Shown here piece after piece: positions 32,691 to 44,365 of a stretch of 64,000 nt of DNA. The first letter of the stretch is position 1. Every line of letters begins with the position of its first letter. Source of the stretch: Valencia hispanica (lineage: Eukaryota > Chordata > Actinopteri > Cyprinodontiformes > Valenciidae); the NCBI GenBank assembly GCA_963556495.2, contig OY747721.1:33822349-33886348 (forward strand), written 5' to 3'. The position numbers were made by a program, and so were the translations under genes. The notes under the pieces were generated by a model that saw nothing but the letters and a program-made list of their open reading frames with translations, ran no database searches and had not been told where the DNA came from.

Positions 32691-35397
32691 AGTCTCTAAA
32701 TCATCTTCAATATAAGGTGCATCTTGACCTAAAAAGTAATGCGGAAAACCTGGTGTATGCATTCACAACTTGTGTCCTAAAAGCTGCAATGTAATTTTAG
32801 CTGGTTGTCCAAATGGTCCCCTTGTTGATCAAGAATGCTGGAGCGAGAAACCTAACAGAAGCGACAAAAAGGGACCACTATCCTTTATTAGCATTGCTAC
32901 GCTAGCTTTACAATGTTTTGCAATGACACTGTTAATGAGAGAGTCCGTTGCAGCTCATGGTGTCTGTGTCAGGTGATCTGCTCTACCTGTGCTCAGACAT
33001 ATCCCCAGGTCTCCCTTTGAGAGCTACTGTATTTAGAGAGCAGCTGAAACACTATTCATTCAATTTTATGACATCAACTACTAAGGATGCAGTAGAGAAA
33101 CCGTTTAGTGTGGGTTTTGTCGGAACACAAAAACTGAAACCACAGTGAAATGTATCACAAGATAAATTATCAATAAGTCATATCAGAACAGACAGAACAC
33201 ATGCTAGCTGTAGCCTAGCAATAAGGCAAAATGACCTAGAAAAATACTTTATCAAGGCAATAGTTTAGTTTATTGAAGGCTGTAGCTTCATGTGTCGAGT
33301 CAGAAATATGATTGGCAACACATTATCCAGCTTATTTTCTTTTTTTAAAAGTTTATTACCAGCTCTCTCTTCAGCCCTGTGTTGGGACATACCTCTCTAT
33401 ATCAAGAATTTCTGATTAATCATAGCATATTGTTGGTTGAATTAAATGAAGAATCAGACTAGGGACTGTCTCATCAGCGAATGCAAATTCTTAGCTGATG
33501 CCGGTATCAGGATCAGAGAATCCCTGATCAGGGCACTCTTCTATAGATGCAGTGTATCATCATTTAAAAGACCAATTTATGCCCCTACAGTATTCCGCAT
33601 ATAGCCATATATGTTTATCACTGTTGAATATGAAAGAAACATCACATTTTTATTACTCATTCATCGGTTTACAATGTATCCTGTTTAATTATTGCCAACA
33701 AATTATCGAGAGGGTATAAAAATAATGCTTAAGACTGACATTACCTACTAATGTTTGTAATATATTTACAATATGACTTCATAAACCCATCTAACACTAG
33801 ATGGTTTACGTATTTAAGTTAATTATTGATTTAAAGCTTTTTACAACTAGAGCAGTGATTACATAAAGACATAAATGAGCTGCATGGCTCATTTACAGTA
33901 TGTGATGCTTAAATATCTCTCAGTGGAAAGTTGTAAAATGCATTAAAGCACAGGGATATTTAGAATTAATGTTTCAGGTGTCCTAAACTAAAACTGAATT
34001 TATTTGAAAAGCATTATAGCTAATAAAGTTTTTGCCTTTATCTGAGAACATGATAAAAAAAAGCAAGATAACTTTCTTTTGAGAGATTCAGTGTGGTGGA
34101 AAAGATGAAATGCAAATGTATTTGCAGTGAAGCAAACACAACCTTTTGACGTGCACAAACATCCCAGTTGGAACTTCAAGAAAAACTTCACATATTTAAG
34201 TCAGCATAGAGCAGCAGCAACCTCTGCAAATGATTTCACTTTGCTGTCAGAGGTGAATGTCGAGAAACCAAAATGAAGAGAAGAAGAGATCACTGGTGTT
34301 TGGTGGGATAAATTTGGTGGGATGAAAATGAATATTTGATTTCCATGCTCCTCTTGAGAACCGAGATAAATATTCAATAAGGGGGCAAACTCGCAGAGCT
34401 CCTCTTCAGCAGTTGACACACTGAGTATGAGGATGTAAATCAAACCAAGCATAAAGACAGGCGGATCTGAAAGAATCCAAATGCAAATAAGAAAACAGGC
34501 AGACATAAACTGGGGCTAAAACCAAACATATACATGTATTTCTAGACCTGCAAGTACAAGAACAGTCTCCAGATTAAAGAGTTCTCCTGCAATTCCGCTC
34601 AAATAAACATAACTGTCCAAATATGGACCTCCAATAACTTGGGTGCTAAAATAAATGCCTCCACACACACAAACATAGCCTTAAGCAAATACACATTCTA
34701 AATCATGCATGAAACTCAACAACAATCTTTATACAACCTATCCATTATTTTTTCCAAAACAGATCAGTAATTTTAAAAGCATAACCAAAAACCCCTTGTG
34801 GCCATACCAGTCGTGAAAACAGAACTCAATGATGAACTGAAATTTACATCAAAGTGACTGACATATTTAGTTGTATGTAGCAGATGGGCAGATGGACATG
34901 TTTTTTCTTAATACATATCAAGTTTTGAAATTGAAAATAAGTGAAATATTCGTCCGTGAGCCATCCCACCACCCCAACCAAGCTTTAGTATTCACGAAAA
35001 CTCCCACTTTCATGTCTGCTAAAGGGTGTCTCACATCTGCCAGTTTTTTAGCACATAGGACAATGTACTCGTCTGCTTTAAATTTGTATCTATGTAATAA
35101 TAGGTATTGTAGTGACCTCTAACATTTGCATATTTTACACTGTAATGTTCGAGTTTGAATGTTTGAGCTCCACCCACCACACTGGCAGACGTGGGAGTGT
35201 CTCAGACCGAACATTGTTAAAAAGTGTAGGACAACGTACTCTCATACTGCAGATCTGTATCTATAGTGGCTATATGCTGGTATGTATTTTCTTACATGTA
35301 CTGTGTGTTGTGCTTCTTACTGAACATGTTGATCCTTAGGTTTAGGCTCTTTATATTTAGTCCAAATAATTCACTTTAAAAGCAAATGTTCTCTATT
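32691..35397. other. intron, no recognised feature
   Basis: AT-rich. At 34990-35290 two segments resemble each other (agcacataggacaatgtact near 35050 and agtgtaggacaacgtactct near 35223), suggesting an old internal duplication. No gene found. Confidence 0.5.
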
Positions 35398-35940
35398 TAA
35401 TACATTCTAGAGCTGCAGTGTCACAAAGCGGTCCACCAGCTCTCTGTATTCAGCTTCTTGTCCATCTCTGATACACCCGACAATTGCAGAGTCATCTGAG
35501 TATTTCTGCAGATGACAGGTCTCTGATGTGTACTGGAAGTCTGAGGTGTACAGAGTGAAAAGGAATGGTGAGAGTACGGTCCCCTGTGGTGCTCCTGTGC
35601 TGCTGACCACCTGGTTTGACACACAACCGTTCAGTCTCACAAACTGGTCTGTTTGTCAGCTAGTCGTTGATCCAGGCGATTGTTGAGGGCTTCACCTGTG
35701 TCTTCAAGAGTTCCTGACAAAGCAAATCAGCCTGAATTGTGTTAAATGCACTGGAGAAATCAAAGAACATGATCCTCACAATGGTGCCTGCTTTGAGATG
35801 ACAGTGGGTTGGTTGAAGCAGGTGAATGATGGCATCTTCAACTCCAACTCCATGGCGATAAGCAAACTGCAGTGGGTCCTGATATGTTCTTGTTTGCTTA
35901 TTCAGGTGGACCAATAGGAGTCTCTCTAGGACCTTCATGA
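35398..35940 (-). pseudogene. non-LTR retrotransposon reverse-transcriptase fragment (Rex1-like)
   Basis: Minus-strand frames: MKVLERLLLVHLNKQTRTYQ, FAYRHGVGVEDAIIHLLQ, IMFFDFSSAFNTIQADLLCQ (first catalytic Asp in F-D-F-S-S-A-F), then in a second frame GAPQGTVLSPFLFTLYTSDF and KYSDDSAIVGCI (the Y-x-D-D motif as Y-S-D-D). A stop and frameshift near 35650 separate the two halves. Truncated at both ends. Confidence 0.85.
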
Positions 35941-37700
35941 TGTGGGATGTCAGGCATTAATATCTATAATAATTTTGAATATGACCCACTGAATTAAACC
36001 AACTTCAGGGTTAAACACAGCAGGTCTCACGCACATTAATAAATACTGTTATTAATTTAGACTACGGTGGGTGCAAACCTCCACCTGCATGCAGAGCTGA
36101 GGTGAGACACAGATCAATTGGAAGACGCACATGGATGGAACCCTTCTTCTTTAAGATTTTTTAATAGAAATATATTGGCAAGGTTAGGAGAAGCACGTCA
36201 ACATGTCCAACGACTTTAAGTTTTCTGCCGGACAATTTTTACTTGTGTCGGTAATGTCCGACATGTTTTACACTGCCACTTGTAAACCACTAACTAACTA
36301 TAATCAAGTGATTAGAATGTGATACGCCTACTTGTGTTGACAATCAAATGCTGCTGCTCCTCTGTAGCAAAGTAAATTCGCTGTCCCATTTTTCCAGATA
36401 TTTACATGACTTCTTAGTGGTGGTTTTATGGCAGGAATGACTTATCCTGCATCAGGTCTATCAATCTCTCTCCTTTGTTGTTCCCGCTCTTGTCACTAAA
36501 CTTGCAAGAACTGCCACCGAAGCTACTGCAGATGGCAGTTCTTGTGAGGCTAGAGACAATTTAGTTAAGAGAGACATAGGATTGTTTTATAATATTAAAA
36601 TATGGGAGTTTTACGGGATAATACTAATACGGGAGGATGGCGGGAAAGAGGGGTAAAACACGGTAGTTTCCTGGCCAAAATGGGAGATTTGACCGCTATG
36701 CTTTTCTTCATAAAAAATTTGATTTTTAAGATAAATATGTCAAAAGTATAAGTGGCTACTGATTGACCTCTCTGTTGCCCCAGGGTGATAGAATCTGGGA
36801 GTTAATGGAGGGAACAACCCAAAGCTGACGGAAGAGGAGACAACAGATTCATTCATTCCACCACTTGTAGCGATAACAGAAGCAAAGTAAACACCCAGAC
36901 AACAGATGTACTGCAGCCATTTTTGAGCGTGACGTTTTAAGCTTAGTTTTTTATATTTATATTATAAATGTAATGTATATTTGTTTGTATGTCCGCAGAC
37001 GTCCATAGATCATGTTAAATCAATAAAAGCTCAGCAATAAAAAAACATCTTGTATGTTTAGCCATGCTAACTTGCTCCTGCTGCAAATGTTTTTCTCTGT
37101 GTCTGAGCAAAGTGAAGAAGGACGTGTTTTACTGATAGTAAAGTGTTCAGAAAGGAAAGGGAGAGAGAGCGAAGTGGGAAGACCTGCAGCAAAGTCTATG
37201 GATGGGAGGTTGAACCTCATACAGCTGTGTCAAGGCCTAATACCCCTCCTATGGGGGGCCGGCTCTACAGCTACACCAAGCAGGCCCCCTTGGAATAACT
37301 TTTAGGGGAGAACGTACATGTTGTGGTGGTGAAACTAAGACTTACAGAGTTTGTCTGGTGTGACAAAGGGTGTTGTCTGAATAAACTAGGCCCTTCTGGT
37401 AGCACAATTATTGGGAGGAACATGCTAAAACCATGCCTGTGCACATCAGAGTAACAATCCTGGTCAGAACTGGAGCAGATATTATGCATGTCTGAATGCA
37501 GCGAGAGGTTTTAGGTTTCGAATTACAGTTTTTGCAACTGAGGTGAATTAGTCAAAGAGGACTCGCCATAGAACCCTGTTATTCTCCTGGGAAAATCAGC
37601 ATTCTTAACTGCAATGTACTTGTGTGTTTTTCTTTCAGACTTTAAAAATATAAACAGTTTCTATTTTTTGACATGGAAATAATTCTAAAAACGTTAATAT
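35941..37700. other. intron, unassigned
   Basis: Around 36180-36260 and 36600-36690 there are phrases such as gtccgacatg and gggagttttacggg that look like MITE pieces, but I could not find paired ends. No exon. Confidence 0.4.
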
Positions 37701-37844
37701 GAGCTGCATGTCTGAATGCAACGGCAAATGGAAACTTGACCACTTTAGGTTTCAGCCCTATAACAACTCAAGGAGCTGCATGTCTGAATGCAACGGCAAA
37801 GGGAAACTTAAGCGCTTTAGGATTCAGCCCTAAAACAACTCAAG
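37701..37844 (+). repeat. 72-bp tandem duplication beside the S3-S4 exon
   Basis: Units 37701-37772 and 37773-37844 share gagctgcatgtctgaatgca and differ at few positions. A partial third relative (gcatgtctgaatgcagcgag) lies at 37485-37504. The array lies 115 bp beyond the donor of exon 37960-38144. Confidence 0.9.
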
Positions 37845-37959
37845 GAAAGTATTTTGTTTTAGTTCATGAGTGCCTTTACCTAGTTTAGGGGCTGCTGTCT
37901 ACCTCATGATCCCCCACCCCGTTCATAAATCTAAAGCATTCCTTGGTAGAGCCACTTAC

Positions 37960-38144
37960 CGGAGCGGCCTAAGCGTCCTCAGCAGCCTGAGCACTCGGAG
38001 CATGCCAAGGATTTTTGTTCCCGAGTTGGAGATGAGAGACACCAGGATGTCAACAACAGAAATCATCACCAACATCCCATCCAGGATGTTCCAGCTACTC
38101 CTCAGGTAGGCTTTGTCCCCGAAGAACCAGCCCATGGCCGCAAT
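37960..38144 (-). CDS. cacna1g: Cav3.1 exon: domain III S2 end, S3 and S4 voltage sensor
   Basis: 185 nt, phase 0 in, phase 2 out. It encodes [19 protein letters not shown], the S3 helix [17 protein letters not shown], the S3-S4 loop [10 protein letters not shown] and most of S4 ([14 protein letters not shown] plus split Arg). The S3 Asp and the Arg at every third position of S4 are the gating-charge apparatus. The acceptor is tccgcgcag and the donor is CTCCG|gtaagt. A 72-bp tandem duplication lies 115 bp into the downstream intron, and a 24.3-kb intron follows. Confidence 0.97.
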
Positions 38145-39078
38145 CTGCGCGGAAGAGGGCGACAGATAGAGCACAATTATATTCACAGAACAAAAAGCAG
38201 AGAGATTACTTGTTAGCAGAATTGAAGCCTGAAAATTATCCAATGCTTGATAACATATCTTTGTCTGAACAGGATCAATTAATCTGCTGCATTGTATTTT
38301 TGTCTGTGTGGCAGAAGATTAGTTTTCTATCGAGCTTTTCATTTATCCATTACTGCCCAGCTTACTGCTTGTTATTGAGTGATTGTTTTCTTGGCTGCGA
38401 ACATTGAAAAAACCTCAAAGCGTTCCAAACTTAATTTCTCAGACTTCATGCTCCACACATATACAAGTCCAAAAAGCAATTTGTACACCCCACACTTTCT
38501 CTCTGAAATTTAAGCAAGCCAACATTATGATTTTTCACTTGATGCATTCCAAAACATCTATTGCAACCAAACTTGAGCACATAGTAATAAACTAATTTAG
38601 TTTTTTGTTGTCAGTCCATTAATCCTCAAATACTGAAAAGCAAATAGGTAGGGGTCCACTGTAGTTGCCCATTAAATAGGATAAATGTTTCATAATTTCG
38701 CCCTGCCTTGATTATTTTTTAAACTTTCTCCCTGACCGTTCACTAATGTTCTCTAACAAAAGTCCGACCCCTAAACACAGAACCTCTTTTTTTTATTTTA
38801 TTTTGTAAACTTGTTTAATTCTACACTTTTTGGTATAAAATCGTCTCAGTGCTGCCCCCTTAGGGTTGAACGGTGGCTACTGCATTTGAGTTTTGTGATT
38901 GGTGGAGAGCGATACATCTTTACGTCACAGGCATTGACTGTGTCACAGGCATGGTCTATTCAGACACGCCCCGTGGGTTTGGGTATAAAATTATCAGACA
39001 TGCCGGCCCCGTGGCGAGTTTGGAGTTGGATTGCGTCTTTCAGGTTACCATTAGCACTTAGTTAGCGTAGCTAATATA
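38145..39078. other. intron, with a short Tc1-like scrap
   Basis: 38710-38775 (ttaaactttctccctgaccg, tgttctctaacaaaa) resembles the transposase N-terminal region of the Tc1-like family. Otherwise unremarkable. Confidence 0.45.
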
Positions 39079-39393
39079 CTGTTTTGAACATTAGCCTATG
39101 TTAGCATTACCACTGGACTCCTCCTGTCTCCCTCTGCCTCAGCAGCACTGGCGGCCTCGGGCAGCGCTGACTCAACGCCCCGAGCCAGCGGCGTCAATTG
39201 ATACGGCTCGGGGCCGCTGGGCTCCATGAAGCCTCCCTCTACTCCTCTACCTCCGGTGACGGTGGAGGAGATCCGCTGCCTCAGGGCGTTGAGTCGGCGC
39301 TGCCCGAGGCCACCAGTGCTGCTGATGCAGAATGAGACAGGAGGAGTCCAGTCTCTGAGTGGTAATGCTAACATAGGCTAACGTTCAAAACAG
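39079..39393. repeat. 315-bp imperfect palindrome
   Basis: Left arm ctgttttgaacattagccta...ggactcctcctgtctc...cagcagcactggcggcctcg is the reverse complement of the right arm ending taggctaacgttcaaaacag. Arms are about 110 bp and the GC-rich centre about 95 bp. Likely part of a larger foldback element; I could not fix outer ends. Confidence 0.85.
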
Positions 39394-40277
39394 ATGAACG
39401 TTGATCAGATCGATCAGTTGCCAACGTCGCTTAGGTCACTGTCCATGTTTCAGTGTCGGATTAAGATAGCTGTCACTGTCCTCCTGAACACACCCCCACG
39501 TTCCCCCCTCCGCTCATCCCCCACACTTGGCCATACTCCTCCGTTCTTCCTGGCACCACCCACTTTGTAGAATTTTTCAAATGTTGTCTGGGGGCGGGGT
39601 TATGATTTTTCATGGGGTTCAGTTCCATTTAGAAGACCCACTAGACAGTTTTGCCATGCTTTTAGCACCCCCTAGTGTCAATTTTAAATCACTGTTGTAA
39701 AAACGAACTGTTTACCCCTCCCGCTCTTTAAAACCAGCTGACCACAGAAGCACACATTCGGCAAAAATAAAAGCAGTCATGTCAACCGAGGAAGCCGAAG
39801 TCATAATATCATTCCAAATTATGATCATGATGAACACGCAACCACAAAGGCTAATCAGGTTCTCTAGCTTGCCTCTGCAGGGTCGTAAACATGGATTGCC
39901 GTAAAGCGGTACTGCTTCTCACGAGATACAGTACGTGACGTTAAGACTTTCTGGTCCGGAGAGATTCAAGTTGCAAAGGCCGGATTCTCCCCACAAGGAA
40001 CAGAAGGGGTTGAGAGACTATTCAATCACCCTGTAAAGAGTCATTTTAGCACCTACCTGCTCAAGAAAATTATTTAAAAACATGACAAAGTTACTTTGTG
40101 TACCTTTAAGTTGAGCAGCCTTTCAAATTTAGGCTAAAGTTAGCATTAAACTTGGATTCTGTCAAGCAAATGTGAATAAAAATATAACAGGCATCCACGA
40201 AATTGGGTCCGAGATGTTCTGAAATAGCAAAAACATAACTGTGGGTGTTTGTGTGTGTGGTGGGCCTACATTTTTAA
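39394..40277. other. intron, no recognised feature
   Basis: C-rich 39480-39560, otherwise mixed. No exon or nameable repeat. Confidence 0.5.
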
Positions 40278-40695
40278 AGGGATATTCCACTTCTAAGTGT
40301 GTGTTTACGAAAGCAGGTGGCTTTACGGACCGCTGCGTCATGTCCTTGCGCCTTGCAGCAGCGGCTTACAGCGGTGCTTTGTCGTAATGTAGACCCAACT
40401 CTAAATTGGCTCCAGTAATTCCTTGGTACTACGTCTTACTTTTCATTTGCAGTCGATATGATTATTGATTTCACCAGTAAAAATGACGGTCATTGTTGAT
40501 TAATTTTAATCACTTTTGTACACAAAATGCTATTTGGTACCATTGACTTACATCGTTTAATGCTAAGCTAAAGCAAACGGACTGCTGCCGGATCGGGAGA
40601 CTTACAGAGCTGGTTATAAAATGCTCTTTTCTCACTTATCTAACTTTGGGGAATATGGCAAAATATATATTTTGGCTTAGAGGTGGAATATCCCT
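40278..40695. mobile_element. 418-bp one-armed copy of the TTAA foldback element
   Basis: TTAA at 40274-40277 and 40696-40699. Ends AGGGATATTCCACTTCTAAG and AGAGGTGGAATATCCCT match the 976-bp element. The interior (gccttgcagcagcggcttac, ttggtaccattgacttac) matches only its right arm. After about 25 bp of left terminus, the left arm is absent. Confidence 0.82.
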
Positions 40696-41605
40696 TTAAG
40701 TAACTGGTCCAAAAATAGAGACAGAGGCTATGAATGAGTGACACCCGTGAACTTTCCTCTCCTCTGCCTCCACTCGCTGCTGCCCACGCTTCTATGGACC
40801 TCCATTCAAAGCCAAGCCATTTGAATACAGGCAAGACAATCCTTCTCATGTACGTGTGATTTTTTTCTCTCCCTCTCAAGTCTCCCTTTTGCACTCCTTT
40901 TTTCTCTATTTTCTTTTGTGTTTTAGGAGCTTAGAGCATCTGTAGCCATTACTTTATTTTTATGAAGAGCTTTCCATCCTACATGATTTATCAATGTTTC
41001 CGTCGATCCAATTCTAGATCTCTGACACTGTGATGTCAACATAATGTTTTACATAATTTCTTTTCAAATTATGTTTTCCACAACAAAGACGTGACTGTTT
41101 AAACTAAATGAATTGGTTCATTAGGTCGGATAAATTTAGCCTAACTTGAGGGATCTTCAGGTGTCTGTTTTAGGGAAAATAATGTCCGTTCTTTTTGTTT
41201 GTTTTCTGCTCTATATAGTCTTATATCTCTCATCACATTCCCTAAACAGATGTTAAAAAATTACAATGGTAATGTATAATTCTTTTTTTGTTTGTTAATT
41301 AGAAAGTTAAGATAACACATTGTTTTGATACGTGTGTTTCCAACTTCATTTGAATTGCCAGCCACACACTTGAATATTTATTTAAAAGGTTGCTAACTTA
41401 TTAGATTGTAGCACTTAATCCTTCCATAGCTGTCTAGTAAGTGTGTAAGAAGGGATGTTACAGTCAGATGACTCCACTGAAGATTGCAGAAAAAAGTACA
41501 CCTCACGGCATAATGAAGTAGCCCAGTGGTCATTATGAATCTTTAGTTCTAGAAAGAAAAATGTCTACTTTTAATCAATAAAAAAACTGCATGCGAATGT
41601 CTCAC
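40696..41605. other. intron, no recognised feature
   Basis: AT-rich sequence between the TTAA element and the IIIS2 exon donor. Confidence 0.6.
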
Positions 41606-41674
41606 CTTTACGGTCATCTCTGTCACAAAGATCGCTGTAAAGATGTAGTTGGACAACGTCAGGAAGATCCGCTC
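41606..41674 (-). CDS. cacna1g: Cav3.1 exon: domain III S1-S2 loop and S2
   Basis: 69 nt, phase 0 on both sides. It encodes 23 residues, ERIFLTLSNYIFTAIFVTEM then TVK. The acceptor is gttctgcag and the donor is AAG|gtgaga. This is the start and most of IIIS2. The Glu near its end (TEM) is the conserved charge-transfer acidic residue of voltage sensors, and Tyr-Ile-Phe-Thr is typical of T-type channels. It lies between 7.4-kb and 3.5-kb introns. Confidence 0.95.
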
Positions 41675-42690
41675 CTGCAGAACAACAAGGCGACACAAAC
41701 GGGTTAGAATTTCCGTGTTCTCTTTTAAGATTTTGTATCTTTTTTATTTATTCCCACTGAGCCTAAAGTTTTGCCTCTAAACTAATCCAGAGTCCCATTT
41801 AATAATGTATGAGGCAGCTATTGTCCCTCATACTTTATCTGAACGCATCTTTTTCTATGAACACTCCTGCTGCAGTCTAATGATAGCTGGCAGGCCCTCA
41901 TGAGGCTTGGTCTTTATTCGCACTACATAAAATATTAAAGCAAAGGAATCTCATTAACATGTTTTTTTTTTTACAACTATTCAAGAATGTACTCTAGATT
42001 ACTTAAAGTAAGCGCTTTCTGTTGAAATTATACTTTCCAATCCTTTTCAGCATGCCTTCTTTCTGCATATACACCAAGAAGATGATGCGAGCTCACTTAG
42101 TAAGAGAGAAAACACGTATGCTACCAAAAATAAGTTCCCTTCACCAAGTGCTTATTTTCCCTACTCCCCCTTTGCTTGAGAGGGGAGACGACCCTGTCCT
42201 GCCTCTAAATGTCTGTGGATGTGTGTGCGTGTGTGTATGTGGGTGTAGGTGGCTGCCTTTCCCACGGCCTGCCAATTACCATTGCACATGCTCCGAGGAG
42301 CCCAAAATCACATGTATACACTACAAACAGAGATGACAGGCCAGCAGAGTTCTTTGTGGGAACATCAGGAATGACATCACTAGAAATTCTTCTGTGGAGA
42401 TGGTCCATAAATTCCAGTCTGCAGCAGGCATTTTCATCTCTCTCTCCCCACTTTGTCTCTCTCTTTCTTTCCTTCTTTCTTTCTCTGTCTCTGTCTCAGA
42501 TAGATAAACAGGAAAGCTTGACTACTTGATAGTGTTTACATTCACCAAGTCTAGAAAACTTCTAAAAGGGATTTCTTGTTTCCGTACTGGAGAAACAGGT
42601 TCATATTTTTGAAAAGCACACCGTTTTTTTAGCTCCAGTGGATTAAGGATTACCACTATCCCTAAAAAGGTAAAAATAGTAAATTGCCAG
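41675..42690. other. intron; GT-rich and CT-rich simple stretches
   Basis: 42205-42250 is gtgtgtg-rich, and 42435-42500 is (ctttctttctct)-rich on the plus strand. No exon. Confidence 0.6.
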
Positions 42691-43010
42691 TACATGTATT
42701 GCGCTTTATCTAGTCCAAATGAAGCCAAAGCGCTTTATACTACATTCAGTCATTAATAATCACATTTACATGTTGATGGTCATAAGCTACATTGTAGCCA
42801 CAGCTGCCCTGGGGCATACTGACAGAAGCAAGGGTGCGACACAATTGGAGCCAGCAGGCCATCTGACCACCACCAGCAGGCAAGGTAGGTGAAGTGTCTT
42901 GCCCAAGGACACAACAACTGAGACAAACAAAGTGCAGCTTTAAACCAGCAACCCACTGATTGCAGGATGAACTCCTACCTCCTAAATCACCGTCACCCCT
43001 AACCCTAATG
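42690..43010 (+). repeat. dispersed SINE-like repeat
   Basis: attgcgctttatctagtcca, tgtcttgcccaaggacacaa and ccagcaacccactgattgca-ggatgaactcctacctcc are phrases of a repeat I recognise from many teleost sequences. Single copy here, degraded. Confidence 0.6.
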
Positions 43011-43139
43011 GGAAAAGTGACTTGTTTTATTTACTATCAATACTATCAATAGGGGGCATTCACCTGGTTTGTCAAGAAAATCCCTGGAGGAAAAGATTTC
43101 ATATTCTTTTCAATTCTAACATATACTTTGGAAAGATTT

Positions 43140-43500
43140 TTTTCTTCTTTTTTTTGATTGTACTGGAGGTCTTACATGAGTAGTGCCGGTAGAAGTCAGC
43201 ATACACTCTTCATGGGTGTCCTTGGGTGGATTTCTCTTTTTTCTAGAGTAGAATCCTTTTACAACAAACAACTTGGCCTCAATGACAAGAATTATTTACA
43301 GAAGAGTCAAGGTGAACCTTTTCAAACCAAAGAACAGTGTTCTACCTCTCAGGTGTGGTGGTGTAGGCATCACGGTGAAGCCATGTTTTGGTACCAGTGG
43401 TACTGGTACATTGCACATAGTGAATGGAAGAATGCAGAAGGAGAACTAACTCCAAATTATTTTACCCTATGTTAAATTAATAGCTAGATGATTAAAACTT
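43140..43500 (+). pseudogene. probable Tc1-like transposase remnant
   Basis: Broken frames around 43260-43440 read FKPKNSVLPL, then (frame change) GGVGITVKPCFGTSGTGTLH and IVNGRM, reminiscent of the G-G-G-x-M-x-W-G-C-F core of Tc1 transposases. Assignment is tentative. Confidence 0.4.
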
Positions 43501-43540
43501 GGGCTCCAGCAGATCACAGTAAGTCAGATGAGTTCTTTTG

Positions 43541-44310
43541 GAAATCAGATCAGAAGTACAGGAGGCCTTCTGGGTGTCTCCCTCTGGAGGTTTTCAAATC
43601 CCAATTGGAGGTGACCCCAGGGCAGACCCAGAACTCGCTAAAGGCACTGAGTGGACGTCCTGGAATGGGAATGCCTTGAGAGCCCCACAGAATAAGCAGA
43701 GACTGTCATTAGAGTGGTGGAAAATTGTTATGTAATGAGGAATTAAGTGTATAGTCTCTGTTTAGTGAATGTATCTAGGGTAAAATGACATGGTTATTGT
43801 TCCAACTTAATGTTTATGATAAAGATGTGTCAGGTCACAGAGAGACAGACGCCGGGGCAGCAAGATAACAGTCTGGCCTTCGGATGTGCTGTTTTATGCG
43901 TTGCTATCAGACTCGCATGAACCAGTACTCCAGAGGCGGGGCATGAAGGTTGGAGAAGACGTCTACAGAGATAAACAGTGATTGCTGAATACTATTTAAG
44001 CGGTTAGTTAGAAAGGTTGGTTAGGGTGATGCATGAGTAACTCTGTCCCCTCCATGTTCTGGCCAGACATGTTTGTATTAAATACTTAAACGCCTTCTGG
44101 GACGCCTTCTTTATTATGGAAACCCTGAGATACTTTTTGCCATAACACTAGGGAGAGGGATGTCTGGGCTTCTCTCCTCTGAAGTGATGATGGATGAATA
44201 GAAAGGATAGACAAAGGACTGACTGACTGTCTCCTCTTGGTGAGATATGCCCGGAACACCTCACCAGGCATCCTGACCAGATGTCCGAACCACCTTAATT
44301 GGCTCCTCTC
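43541..44310. mobile_element. pieces of a LINE C-terminal tail
   Basis: Plus strand 43548-43680 reads GVSPSGGFQ, LEVTPGQTQNSLKAL. Minus strand 44200-44319 reads ERSQLRWFGHLVRMPGEVFR, the same protein tail common in fish LINE copies. The two pieces face opposite ways, so they are separate truncated insertions. Intervening sequence unassigned. A Rex1-type tail (aacactttatttatcccaaa) follows at 44325-44355. Confidence 0.45.
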
Positions 44311-44365
44311 AACGTTCAATTCAATTGAAAAACACTTTATTTATCCCAAAGGGGAATTAAATGTC

